Of a stretch of 64,000 nucleotides of DNA, positions 7,090 to 17,271 are shown in pieces (within the stretch, counting starts at the first letter, position 1; each line of letters begins with the position of its first letter). Location: assembly GCF_025152745.1 (NCBI RefSeq), contig NZ_CP104040.1, positions 2,728,001-2,792,000 on the forward strand, in the 5' to 3' direction. The translations under genes and the position numbers were made by a program. Origin of the DNA: Rhizobium sp. WSM4643. GTDB lineage: Bacteria; Pseudomonadota; Alphaproteobacteria; Rhizobiales; Rhizobiaceae. The notes under the pieces are model-generated. The model did no database searches. It was not told where the DNA came from and worked only from the letters and a program-made list of their open reading frames with translations.

Positions 7090-8838
7090 TCAAATATCGA
7101 TCAATTGGGGCAGGCGGTCCAGGTAACGTTTGATGGTGCGTTCAATGCGCGCTGTCTCGGCGCAGTCGACGCTGCCCCTAGCCTGCGACCACAGTCCTAT
7201 CTGAAAACCGAGATAACAAGCCTCAAAAAACCTGAGTACATCGTCGCGCAAGTCGCAATCCGCTTGCCGAGCGACGAGATCGGCAAGACGTTCGCGCTCC
7301 TTGCTCGACAGTTCGAACTCCACGCAAGCACCCACGACGTCCCAGGCGATGTCCTGGCACCCAATCAGATCATGGGCCGCATTGTGGTCGAGCGCATCCG
7401 TTTTTATGATCCGCCCGGTGGTGCTCGTCAGCCATTCCCATGGGTGAAGCCGGTTGTCCGTATCGACCCGTCGCAATCGTCCGGCTAGCCGCTCGGGCAT
7501 GCCTATTGCGCGCCTCAATATTTCTGCTGTGTTCGATCCTGCCGCTTCCGCGATATTGAAAATTGCCATTTCGCAAAGTTTCTGGATCGACGCGCCGCCG
7601 TTTCGTGCCGGGAGGTGACGGGCCCGAAAACCAAGATAACGTCCGAGGTGATCCACCATGTGGCGCCTGCCTACACCGCTATTGTCGAGGGGCGTTCCAT
7701 CTATCCATTCTTCGATGATGAATCCGTAACAGGTGCCCGCAATCCTCGGAATAAAGCCGGCTTCGCTCAGCAAAGAGCCTCTGCGCGCCTTGTCCACGTC
7801 GCTCCCGCAAAGCCCGGCAAACTTGACGTGCCAGGATTCTCCTTCGGCTTCCATCAGGAACTTGCGTTTTTCCATCTGCATGTGGCTCGGCGGCCAATGC
7901 GAAGGATCGCGATACCGAACGCCGCGCCATGCGCCACCGGACAGATCCCGCCACGACGATCTCGCAACGCTGACGACATCGGCCGCCCATGTGTGCAGCC
8001 GATGTTTTGGGTCTTGGGCCTTCAGAGTAAGATCATCGAAGCTGACGACATGGCGTGGTCGGTCTCGCCAACGGGTCAGATGCGTCTTGCTCGCATGCGG
8101 ACCCGGCTCACCGGCGTGACTTGGGAAAAAGTGAAGCCGACCGGACGCCACGCCATTCGCCTGCAACCAGTCCCCGACACAGCCGAACGAACTCCCCGAT
8201 AGCCCCGGCCCCTCATCGACGATAGCAAAATCGGTATCGGGATGGGCAAGGATGCGCTTGGAAAAATCGGGCGTAGCATTTACCTGCCGCTCGAACGGGT
8301 GGCCCGTCGGCCGCAGCGAATAGGCAGGCTCGGCACCCAAGGCTGCGGAAACCATGGCCGCCAGTCCGGTCCCGATGCTCCGTATCCCGATGACGACCGT
8401 CTGAGGCGTTAGTTTCGAGATCGAAGCCGCTTCGATATAGCTCTCGGGATACAAAGCATAAAAGGCGTAGCCCTCTGCCCGCGTCATCCTTACCGGATCG
8501 GTGCTGTCCAAAGATTCGAGTTTGGCTGTCCAATCTTTTGGAAAGGACAAAATCCCGCCAAATCCGTCTCGCCACGACTGCATGACCTCCCGCGCCTGCA
8601 TGAGCAAAAGTTTCGCGCCGGCGTCCTGAAGCTCGGACACATCGTCGGCGCCTTTTTTCCCGAATTCTAGATCGGCCAGTGCCTGGACCAATTCTCCGGT
8701 CAGGATGAACGCCTGGACTAGAGTTTCGTGGCGCTGACGGCTTGGCTGCATTTCGATACACGCCATCATCAATCCTCTGATCGATGCGCGCACTGCTGCT
8801 GCGCTCTCGATGTGCTCGACATCGCCATAGACCAGCAT
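7090..8838 (-). CDS. Phosphoribosyltransferase-like / kinase-like fusion protein
   Basis: A 582-residue protein not recognised as a named family. Residues 148-160 (VVIGIRSIGTGLA) and 204-219 (FAIVDEGPGLSGSSFG) look like the first strand-loop and the PRPP-binding loop of a type I phosphoribosyltransferase. The C-terminal half resembles an aminoglycoside-phosphotransferase-type kinase: a candidate ATP lysine at 339 (WHVKF), a hinge-like IIEEWIDG near 374-381, and TDALDHNAAHD plus CQDIAWDV near 477-498, recalling the catalytic and metal-binding loops. The start is supported by AGAGGAGGA just upstream. It is convergent with the methyltransferase and divergent from the inositol-phosphate synthase. 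Domain calls are inference. Confidence 0.7.
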   Translation of the reverse strand: MLVYGDVEHIESAAAVRASIRGLMMACIEMQPSRQRHETLVQAFILTGELVQALADLEFGKKGADDVSELQDAGAKLLLMQAREVMQSWRDGFGGILSFPKDWTAKLESLDSTDPVRMTRAEGYAFYALYPESYIEAASISKLTPQTVVIGIRSIGTGLAAMVSAALGAEPAYSLRPTGHPFERQVNATPDFSKRILAHPDTDFAIVDEGPGLSGSSFGCVGDWLQANGVASGRLHFFPSHAGEPGPHASKTHLTRWRDRPRHVVSFDDLTLKAQDPKHRLHTWAADVVSVARSSWRDLSGGAWRGVRYRDPSHWPPSHMQMEKRKFLMEAEGESWHVKFAGLCGSDVDKARRGSLLSEAGFIPRIAGTCYGFIIEEWIDGTPLDNSGVGRRHMVDHLGRYLGFRARHLPARNGGASIQKLCEMAIFNIAEAAGSNTAEILRRAIGMPERLAGRLRRVDTDNRLHPWEWLTSTTGRIIKTDALDHNAAHDLIGCQDIAWDVVGACVEFELSSKERERLADLVARQADCDLRDDVLRFFEACYLGFQIGLWSQARGSVDCAETARIERTIKRYLDRLPQLIDI

Positions 8839-8918
8839 CCGGTCCTCCTCTTTGCCACGTTGCCTGCCCGAACTGGCTGGATGATCGTTAGTCGCAATTG
8901 AAAAAATCGGAAGAACCG

Positions 8919-8943
8919 GGAACCGTTGCGGCTCCCGCTTGTT
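8919..8943 (+). promoter_or_regulatory. EcfG/RpoE2-type general-stress promoter upstream of the inositol-phosphate synthase
   Basis: GGAAC at 8919-8923 and GTT at 8941-8943 are spaced by 17 bases. The synthase ATG is 42 bases downstream and has GGAGGG as ribosome-binding site, a good fit for a short leader. No matching site was found for the divergent fusion gene. Confidence 0.75.
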
Positions 8944-8984
8944 AGCTTTGTAGATGCCTCAGAAAGCAGCCCCTGGAGGGAACC

Positions 8985-10088
8985 ATGCGTTCGAAATCCA
9001 TTCGCGTTGGATTGGTGGGAGTTGGCAATTGCGCCTCGTCATTGGTTCAAGGACTTACATACTATGATAACGCCCGGGAAAACGAGCCGGTTCCAGGCCT
9101 CATGCATACTGATCTCGGCGGCTATCACGTGCACGATATTGAGATATCCTGCGCCTTCGATGTTGCCGCTTCAAAGGTAGGGCGGGATGTCGCGGAAGCG
9201 ATCTACGCCGAGCCGAACAACACTCACCGTTTTGCAGATGTCGCTCCGATTGGCGTGGAGGTGAGACGCGGGAGGACGATGGACGGGATAGGGAAGTATC
9301 TTCAGGATCGGATCGAGGAATCGACCGAGCCTTCAGCGAACGTGGCGGAAATCCTCAGGCAAAGCCAGACGGAAGTGCTAATTTCCTATCTTCCCGTTGG
9401 CTCGGAAGAGGCAACGAAGTGGTACGCCGAACAGGCGCTGGCGGCAGGTTGCGCCTTTATCAATTGCATTCCGGTATTCATAGCCTCCAAACCGGAATGG
9501 CAGCAGAAGTTCGCTGCCCGAAAGCTGCCGATCATCGGCGACGATATCAAGAGCCAGGTGGGAGCAACGATCGTCCACAGAATGCTCGTCAATCTCTTCC
9601 GCGAACGGGGCGTCCGTGTGGACCGCACCTATCAGCTCAATTTCGGCGGAAACACCGATTTTCTCAATATGCTGGAGCGCGAGCGGCTGGAATCGAAGAA
9701 GATCTCCAAAACCCAGTCGGTCACCAGCCAATTGGATATTCCGCTTCCAGCAGACGATGTACATGTCGGACCGAGCGACCATGTCCCTTGGCTCACCGAT
9801 CGGAAATGGGCTTATATCAGGCTTGAAGGCACCACTTTCGGCGGCGTGCCGCTCAACGCAGAGCTCAAGCTTGAGGTGTGGGACTCCCCCAATTCCGCTG
9901 GCGTGGTCATCGATGCGATACGCTGCGCGAAATTGGCCCTCGACCGAGGCGTTGGCGGAGCCCTGACAGGGCCGTCGAGCTATTTCATGAAATCGCCGCC
10001 GCAGCAGTTCACTGATTACGAGGCCCGCCGGCGAACGCAGGATTTCATCGATGACCTGGAGGATGTTTTGCGCGGGGCCGCGGAATGA
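8985..10088 (+). CDS. ino1: myo-Inositol-1-phosphate synthase (actinobacterial type)
   Basis: Converts glucose 6-phosphate to inositol 3-phosphate with NAD. The 367-residue protein closely follows the mycobacterial-type enzyme: [16 protein letters not shown] (NAD loop), [36 protein letters not shown]-like [29 protein letters not shown] and [13 protein letters not shown]. Length equals that of the mycobacterial enzyme. The start has GGAGGG at proper distance. The gene overlaps the next by 4 bases (ATGA). Rhizobia normally degrade inositol, so a synthase with stress-type promoter and glycan-type neighbours is unusual and suggests an acquired biosynthetic function. Confidence 0.93.
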   Translation: MRSKSIRVGLVGVGNCASSLVQGLTYYDNARENEPVPGLMHTDLGGYHVHDIEISCAFDVAASKVGRDVAEAIYAEPNNTHRFADVAPIGVEVRRGRTMDGIGKYLQDRIEESTEPSANVAEILRQSQTEVLISYLPVGSEEATKWYAEQALAAGCAFINCIPVFIASKPEWQQKFAARKLPIIGDDIKSQVGATIVHRMLVNLFRERGVRVDRTYQLNFGGNTDFLNMLERERLESKKISKTQSVTSQLDIPLPADDVHVGPSDHVPWLTDRKWAYIRLEGTTFGGVPLNAELKLEVWDSPNSAGVVIDAIRCAKLALDRGVGGALTGPSSYFMKSPPQQFTDYEARRRTQDFIDDLEDVLRGAAE

Positions 10089-10684
10089 CGGTAACGTTCT
10101 TCCTGGTCCGCCACGCCGCCCACGACAATGTCGGGAATTTCCTGGCCGGCTGTACGGCCGGGATTTCGCTTGGCGAAGCCGGCCGCTCGCAAGTTCAGCG
10201 TCTCGGGCAGAGGCTGCGCCGCGAGGACATCACTGAGATCTACACCAGCCCGCGCGAACGTACACGGGAGACGGCAGAAGGTATCGCATCGGCCTGTGGT
10301 CTGTCTCTACCGCAAACAGACAATGCTTTGGACGAGGTGAATTTCGGCGACTGGTCCGGAAAGACGTTCGAAGTCCTTAATGACGATCCTCTGTGGCGGC
10401 GCTGGAATACCACACGTAGCCTCACCCGCACGCCAGGAGGCGAGACGATGCTGGACGTTCAAACTCGGATCTTCGGCCTAATGGAGACTTTGGCCAGCGG
10501 CGGTGACAAAAACCGAATAGCTCTGGTCTCTCATGCCGATGTCATCAAGGCGGGTGTGAGTCACGTCCTAGGATTGCCGATCGATGCTTGGCCCAGATTT
10601 GATATTGCGCCCGCCTCCGTCACGACAGTTGTGATCGGTGACTGGGGTGCAAAAGTGATGACGCTCAACGAAGTGACCTTATAA
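10085..10684 (+). CDS. Histidine phosphatase superfamily protein (phosphoglycerate-mutase-like)
   Basis: A 199-residue protein with the histidine phosphatase core: [10 protein letters not shown] near residue 5 (RHA instead of the usual RHG), [29 protein letters not shown], and the second catalytic histidine in [11 protein letters not shown]. It overlaps the inositol-phosphate synthase by 4 bases, so it may act on the same pathway, for instance on inositol phosphate or a sugar phosphate; that is inference from position only. Confidence 0.88.
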   Translation: MTVTFFLVRHAAHDNVGNFLAGCTAGISLGEAGRSQVQRLGQRLRREDITEIYTSPRERTRETAEGIASACGLSLPQTDNALDEVNFGDWSGKTFEVLNDDPLWRRWNTTRSLTRTPGGETMLDVQTRIFGLMETLASGGDKNRIALVSHADVIKAGVSHVLGLPIDAWPRFDIAPASVTTVVIGDWGAKVMTLNEVTL

Positions 10685-10716
10685 CCCGTTCGTTAAATCC
10701 TGCCCGGGGAAGTCAA

Positions 10717-11691
10717 ATGATCGAAGCTGCAATGATCTGGAACGAGCCGAACAACAAATCGCACTGGGATCCGGAAATCGATCCTGAATGGAGCCTATTT
10801 GCGCAAATGGCAATCCTCGCCGCCGATGCCATCGGAGCCAAGAATCCGGAACTGACGAAGGTACTCGGCGGGATATCTCCAATCGACCCCCTCTTCATCA
10901 GCCGCATGAAAAATTACGGCGTGCTCGATCACCTCGATGCCGTCGCGCTGCATGGATTCCCGCTCGACTGGAACCTCTGGCAGATCCATGAGTGGCCGGA
11001 GAAGATCAACGAAATTCGCGCTGTCACCGATCTGCCGATCTGGGTCAGCGAAGTGGGTGTCTCGACATTCGGCGCCGAGGAAGTGCAGTTGTGGGGTTTG
11101 CAACGAACTGCCGAGTTGCTCAAGGGTAAAGTCGAGCGCTTACAATGGTACAGCCTCTACGACCTCCCCCGATCATGGGAGGCAACCACCCGTCATCGCG
11201 AAGCCGAAGGCTCCTCCTATTACCGGCACTACTATATGGGCATTCTGCGTGAAGACGGAACGCCCAAACCGGCGCTTGAGGAGTTTGCCAAACACACGCC
11301 GGATTTCGGGCTGGTGCAATGGTTCCACTTCGAAGACCCGCGGCTGGATGAAGCCGCCGCCTGGATGAAGCGCTTGGGAGTAAAATCTGTGCGCACCGGG
11401 CTTTCCTGGGCTGACCGATTCCGGCCCAATGCCCTCGACTGGTTCGACCGGCAGATGCGTGCCCTCGAAGACTTCGACGTAACGGCGACATTCTGCTTCA
11501 CGCCCGAGCATAGAGGTATCGCGCCGCACCATACGAGTCCGCCTCTGGTGCCCGAAGAATTTGCCGGGTTCTGCGAGGAAATGGTTGAGCGCTACGCACC
11601 GCGCCAGGAAAGCGGACATATGTCACGCGTTGCCAAGTCAGCTGCCCGATTGCTGGGCCTCGAATCACGTGCGTCCCTCGGAGCCGGCTAA
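10717..11691 (+). CDS. Glycosidase-like protein with apparently permuted TIM barrel
   Basis: A 324-residue protein. WNEPNN at residues 8-13 and WVSEVGVSTFG around E112 look like the acid/base and nucleophile motifs of clan GH-A glycosidases (beta-xylosidase/GH39-like). In normal members the NEP glutamate follows about 150 residues of barrel. Here those early strands appear to come last: residues 199-295 (QWFHFEDPRLDEAAAWMKRL, VRTGLSWAD, TATFCFTPEH, FCEEMVERYAP) read like barrel strands 1-3. The start is supported by GGGGAAG a few bases upstream. It is the third gene of the synthase operon and has no signal peptide. Substrate unknown. Confidence 0.75.
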   Translation: MIEAAMIWNEPNNKSHWDPEIDPEWSLFAQMAILAADAIGAKNPELTKVLGGISPIDPLFISRMKNYGVLDHLDAVALHGFPLDWNLWQIHEWPEKINEIRAVTDLPIWVSEVGVSTFGAEEVQLWGLQRTAELLKGKVERLQWYSLYDLPRSWEATTRHREAEGSSYYRHYYMGILREDGTPKPALEEFAKHTPDFGLVQWFHFEDPRLDEAAAWMKRLGVKSVRTGLSWADRFRPNALDWFDRQMRALEDFDVTATFCFTPEHRGIAPHHTSPPLVPEEFAGFCEEMVERYAPRQESGHMSRVAKSAARLLGLESRASLGAG

Positions 11692-13095
11692 ACCCAGGCT
11701 CCGGGCTATCCTGCCGATCGGCCCTCGGGAATAAGCCACCCCCTGATAGCATGCCAAGGCCGCACGAGCCCACAGGATGTAAAGTCTGAGGCTGTGCAGG
11801 AAACGGGCGATTGAAAACACCCGGTGACTCCAAAAGCTGATCCAGTAGCGCATGATGTAGACCGCCTTGCGCTGCGAAGACAGACTATGGCTGCCGGCGC
11901 GGACACGTTTGCGCGGGCGCATACCCTTACGTGGCCAGGTCAAACGGAATGAGAGGCCCTCGCGACGCTGACGGAATCCCGCAGCTTGGGTTGCTACAAC
12001 AAAATCGGCGTCGACGTGAGACAGTGCGATCCTCTTGTCATCTATCCCAGCAAGGATCGCATCCAGAAGTGCTTTTGAGCGGACGATAACCACATTCGTC
12101 CCTCGTCCATCCGAGGAATAGGGCTCCTTCCAGGCATCCCCGAAAGCGATATCCGCCGTTTCTGCGACGACGTCGTCGCAGAAATTGCAGGCGGAATTCT
12201 GAAAAAAGCCCGCCCCCCAGTCCCCATCGGCCAGATGCCACCAGTCTTGGGCACGCGTATCTCCGTTTTCGAGTGTCAGTTGCGTCCGATACCAATTCGC
12301 AGGTCGATCCGGGGACTTTATCCTGTAGTCGAGCCGTTTAACCCTTCCGATATCCTCACCCATCTGCCACGCGAAGCTTTCAGCCATGCGCGCGCTTTTC
12401 ATATGGCCGCAAAACAGCCCAAGCGTGAAGGCAATGCGCTCCTTCAATATTGGGTCATCGGCACAGGCTAGTCGCACCGCCTTGATGAAACAGGGAATAC
12501 CAACCACGGCATACCGGCCGGGCGCCTCGCGAATGGACTGAAGCACTCCGGAAAGTTCGACTGGATAATATCGAGATTTGGCGCCGGCCTGAAGTTCCTG
12601 CAGATTGCGTGACAGCGAATAATGAAACAGGCGCCCTTCCAACTGCGGATCATCGCTCTCCTTGACGTGAGCCACACCGTCAACCAGCCCCAGGCGCAAC
12701 AGCTCCGCAGCCACCCAGGTGACCATGCCCCCGGAACTGCCCTTCGAACGGTATTCCCCTTCCTCGACATGGCCGACAAAAGCAGCCTCGAAACGACCCA
12801 GTAGAGGGTCTTGGTTTTCCGCGCGGGGAAAATATTCGGCCGCCAATTCGTCCTCGTCGCGAGCCATTGGCGAAAACGGGCAAATTCGGGCAAACTCTTC
12901 ATCACCGCCCTGCAACCAAGTCCGTGGGGCTGTGGGCTTCATCTGCCCGTATCGGTCGAGTCCCATGCGCACATCAGGCCGCGCTGACTTTGCGACGCAG
13001 GAGCCGCAGCCGATGCAGAGGCCGGAGGCCGCAATATCCCCGGGGCCGATGCCCGCAGTGAGATGATCCTCCTGCTGGGAGCTATTGCAAGGCAT
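11665..13095 (-). CDS. Coenzyme F420 hydrogenase/dehydrogenase beta-subunit family protein
   Basis: A 476-residue Fe-S flavoprotein-like enzyme. CIGCGSCVAKS near residue 28 is the start of a cluster-binding motif; SKGSSGGMVTWVA, YAVVGIPCFIKAVRL, FCGHMKS, CNFCDDVVAETADIAFGDAW are hallmark segments of the FrhB family. In bacteria such proteins often sit in exopolysaccharide clusters beside pyruvyl transferases. The gene overlaps the upstream pyruvyl transferase by 14 bases and is tail-to-tail with the glycosidase gene (27-base overlap). A basic C-terminal tail of about 80 residues follows the core. Confidence 0.88.
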   Translation of the reverse strand: MPCNSSQQEDHLTAGIGPGDIAASGLCIGCGSCVAKSARPDVRMGLDRYGQMKPTAPRTWLQGGDEEFARICPFSPMARDEDELAAEYFPRAENQDPLLGRFEAAFVGHVEEGEYRSKGSSGGMVTWVAAELLRLGLVDGVAHVKESDDPQLEGRLFHYSLSRNLQELQAGAKSRYYPVELSGVLQSIREAPGRYAVVGIPCFIKAVRLACADDPILKERIAFTLGLFCGHMKSARMAESFAWQMGEDIGRVKRLDYRIKSPDRPANWYRTQLTLENGDTRAQDWWHLADGDWGAGFFQNSACNFCDDVVAETADIAFGDAWKEPYSSDGRGTNVVIVRSKALLDAILAGIDDKRIALSHVDADFVVATQAAGFRQRREGLSFRLTWPRKGMRPRKRVRAGSHSLSSQRKAVYIMRYWISFWSHRVFSIARFLHSLRLYILWARAALACYQGVAYSRGPIGRIARSLGLAGSEGRT

Positions 13096-14143
13096 GGCTG
13101 AGATAGGCGGTGGATCTATGACGCAAGGAAGTTATTTGTTGCGAGATAGCCGCGGGAAGTGGGTTATCAAGAATAACATCTAGATGCGATGGAATCGTAT
13201 CCTCGGTGAGGACATGATGCTCGGCGCGGACAAGCTGCATCAGATCGCGAATCTTGTTGGAGCGATAATCGGAGAGGACGCATGCAAACGGCTTTTCGTT
13301 GACAAGCGAAAACACGCACCCATGAAAGAAGTTCGTCACGACAGCCTTAGCGTCGGATATGAACCTGGCGAAGTCCTCCGGCCCGGCATCGATCCATTGC
13401 TCGTCGGCCCAATCGTTCCGATAGCCGATGCTGACGAGCGGATAGCCCCGATCTCCTGCCCACCGGCGCACCGCATTCTGGAACCACGTTGGAAAACTGT
13501 GCCCGTAAACGGCTATATAAGATGCCGCATCCCCGTCATCTCTGCTCGCAGTCTTCATCTGCGGAAATTGCAGACACGGGTCGAGAACGAGTTCTGGCTC
13601 CCGTCCCAGCGTCTCGCGGATGATCCGCTCCGAATGGAGATCCCGGACTGAAATATGAGAAAACTTTCGCAACTTTTCCGCCCAACCCTCCAGCCGCTCC
13701 GACGATGCCAGACTTCCAAATGTCGCGGCATAGGAGATAGTGCGCCCGCATCGCAGGCCCTCACCATAAAACACTGGATACCCGCCATACCAGGGATGGC
13801 GAAGGTTCCACACCTCGTCGCTGCCGACGACGACGAGCGAAAACTCGTCCATTGCGGCCGGATTCTCCAAGGGAAAAGGCGATGAAAGAGGTAAGCTGGC
13901 AAAGGAGTGAAAGAATTTCCGGATCTTCGCTTTATAGAGCGGGTGGTCTTCCTTCGGCGTTGCAACAGGAAGCAGCGGTTGCAGCGCGCATTGCCATTCG
14001 GCGCGGTTCACGCGATCGGACATGTGTTCCAGGAGAACGGCTTCGACTCCCATGGACGCGAGGCCTTCGGCCAGACAGCGTGCCTGCCAATAGGAGCCGT
14101 AGTTTATGCAGCGATGAAAGGTAAGAATCCCGACCTTAAGCAT
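13082..14143 (-). CDS. Polysaccharide pyruvyl transferase family protein
   Basis: A 353-residue protein with the PS_pyruv_trans pattern: VGILTFHRCINYGSYWQ at the N-terminus, VVVGSDEVWNLRHP, ISYAATFGS, SVRDLHSERII, and NFFHGCVFSLVNEKPF near residue 285. Family members add pyruvate ketals from phosphoenolpyruvate to glycans. The start has AGGGA at the right distance. It is first in a two-gene operon with the F420-hydrogenase-like protein and has a stress-type promoter 34 bases upstream. Confidence 0.9.
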   Translation of the reverse strand: MLKVGILTFHRCINYGSYWQARCLAEGLASMGVEAVLLEHMSDRVNRAEWQCALQPLLPVATPKEDHPLYKAKIRKFFHSFASLPLSSPFPLENPAAMDEFSLVVVGSDEVWNLRHPWYGGYPVFYGEGLRCGRTISYAATFGSLASSERLEGWAEKLRKFSHISVRDLHSERIIRETLGREPELVLDPCLQFPQMKTASRDDGDAASYIAVYGHSFPTWFQNAVRRWAGDRGYPLVSIGYRNDWADEQWIDAGPEDFARFISDAKAVVTNFFHGCVFSLVNEKPFACVLSDYRSNKIRDLMQLVRAEHHVLTEDTIPSHLDVILDNPLPAAISQQITSLRHRSTAYLSHALQ

Positions 14144-14176
14144 TTGGTCCCTGAAGCATATCGAATACCCTCCGAT

Positions 14177-14201
14177 AACCGTTCAGTTCCAGTTCCGTTC
14201 C
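14177..14201 (-). promoter_or_regulatory. EcfG/RpoE2-type general-stress promoter upstream of the pyruvyl transferase operon
   Basis: On the minus strand GGAAC (14201-14197) and GTT (14179-14177) are 17 bases apart. The pyruvyl transferase ATG at 14143 follows 33 bases later. The spacing is identical to the two promoters at 5968 and 8919. Confidence 0.75.
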
Positions 14202-14357
14202 CAACAAACCGACGCTCGCCTCTTGGTCCGCGACGAGAAGTTCTCCTGAGAGCGCCAATTCGCATCGAACCGGAACCTGTCGCGGCGTGACGTGACCAGC
14301 CGGTGCGCGATTGCCGCCTGTTCGGGAGCCGTTTCTTCTGCATGTCGCGATGAAGTA

Positions 14358-14386
14358 GATAACCCCCAGCTCAGCCGGGGGTTATC
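14358..14386 (-). terminator. Hairpin downstream of ilvC
   Basis: GATAACCCCC and GGGGGTTATC form a perfect 10-base stem with a 9-base loop, 59 bases beyond the ilvC stop and before the stress promoter of the next operon. No T-run follows on the minus strand, so intrinsic termination is only probable. Confidence 0.55.
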
Positions 14387-14444
14387 AGCAGTCTGGAGGC
14401 CGGAGCTTTCACTCCGACTTTCTCATTTTATGTCACAGGACCGC

Positions 14445-16179
<1,735 letters not shown>

Positions 16180-16183
16180 ATAC

Positions 16184-16197
16184 GTACCGTACGGTAC
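16184..16197. promoter_or_regulatory. Palindromic operator for the TetR regulator
   Basis: GTACCGTACGGTAC is a perfect 14-base palindrome immediately upstream of the TetR start codon; a further ACGGT extends beyond it. This is the size and position expected for a TetR-family autoregulatory site. Confidence 0.7.
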
Positions 16198-16352
16198 GGT
16201 TCGTGAGACTTATGCGATAAACCGATCAGCTCGTCAAGAAGTCCTGATGGTTTTTTTAATAGGGGAAACCGCGATGAAACACCAGAATTGGATAGGCGCG
16301 AATCCTCGGCGATCGCATAATGTCGCGCTATACCATTTGCCCGGAGGCTTCG

Positions 16353-16799
16353 ATGTCACGCCTGTCTGCAGCTCTTCTCCTACTCGGAGCAATTCTCCTT
16401 GGCGGCTCAGGCGCTTTCGCGCAGTCCGACAGCGACGTCTATAACCGCATCGAGGAACTGCACGGCGATGCCGCGGGCTTCGACCGGCCGCTGCGCCAGC
16501 TTGTCAAGGCGATGCGCTCAGGCGACGCCGAGACCATCGCCGGCCTTGCCGAATACCCGCTGACGGTCAAGGCCAACGGCGAGACCTACGATGTCGAGAA
16601 CGCTGAGGATTTCATCGACAATTTCGACGATCTCGTGATGCCGGGAACGCGCCGCGCCGTCGGGCGCCAGCAATACGAGGATCTCTTCGTCAATAGCGAC
16701 GGCGTCATGCTGGCCGGCGGCGCCGTCTGGATGGGCGCGATCTGCGAGGACAACAGCTGCGAGGCGAGCCATTGGGCGATCATCGCGATCAACAATTAA
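16353..16799 (+). CDS. Secreted hypothetical protein
   Basis: A 148-residue protein. Residues 1-23 (MSRLSAALLLLGAILLGG then SGAFA-QSD) form a signal peptide with an AFA cleavage site. The mature part has DAAGFDRPLRQLVKAMRSGD and AGLAEYPLTVKANGETYDVENAEDF, and ends with a two-cysteine loop (CEDNSC). The start is fixed by GGAGG at 16343-16347, five bases ahead. It is followed by a second small secreted protein. Function unknown. Confidence 0.78.
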   Translation: MSRLSAALLLLGAILLGGSGAFAQSDSDVYNRIEELHGDAAGFDRPLRQLVKAMRSGDAETIAGLAEYPLTVKANGETYDVENAEDFIDNFDDLVMPGTRRAVGRQQYEDLFVNSDGVMLAGGAVWMGAICEDNSCEASHWAIIAINN

Positions 16800-16822
16800 A
16801 ATCCGGCGACGAGGAAAAGCCG

Positions 16823-17188
16823 ATGAAATACCAGATAGCCGCCGCGGTCATGATTGCAGCTCTTGTCGTCGCAGCCAATGCGCGGGCCGCCGAGACCCGC
16901 TGCGGCTGGATCGAGAATCCGACGCCCGCCAACTGGTGGCTGGAGGACGCGGAGAACACTTGGACGATCATGACCCAGGGCGACGATGCCGGCGAGGTCG
17001 AAGGCATGGAGCTGATCCCCGACATCTCCGAACATGATTACGTCAGGACCAACGGTACTTACGGCTATGCCTGCGCCTGCGTGAGTGTGGAAACGGATGG
17101 CAAGGACCGCATCACCCGCATCCTCTCCTTCCGCCAGCTAAAGCTCGCCAAATGCCGTGCCGACAGGGCCCTGAAATTCCCCGGCTGA
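16823..17188 (+). CDS. DUF4087-like secreted protein
   Basis: A 121-residue protein with signal peptide MKYQIAAAVMIAALVVAANARA. The mature part TRCGWIENPTPANWWLEDAE, then WTIMTQGD and YGYACACVSV, matches my memory of DUF4087. Four cysteines suggest a periplasmic disulphide-bonded fold. GAGGAAAAG upstream supports the start; it sits 24 bases after the preceding secreted protein and is probably cotranscribed. Confidence 0.8.
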   Translation: MKYQIAAAVMIAALVVAANARAAETRCGWIENPTPANWWLEDAENTWTIMTQGDDAGEVEGMELIPDISEHDYVRTNGTYGYACACVSVETDGKDRITRILSFRQLKLAKCRADRALKFPG

Positions 17189-17271
17189 CCAATCCCATCA
17201 CCCGAAGACCAGATGGCGGCCGCGATCATGCGCCAATCGCCAGAGGCAATCGGTCCCCGAAGAGCCCCGAC

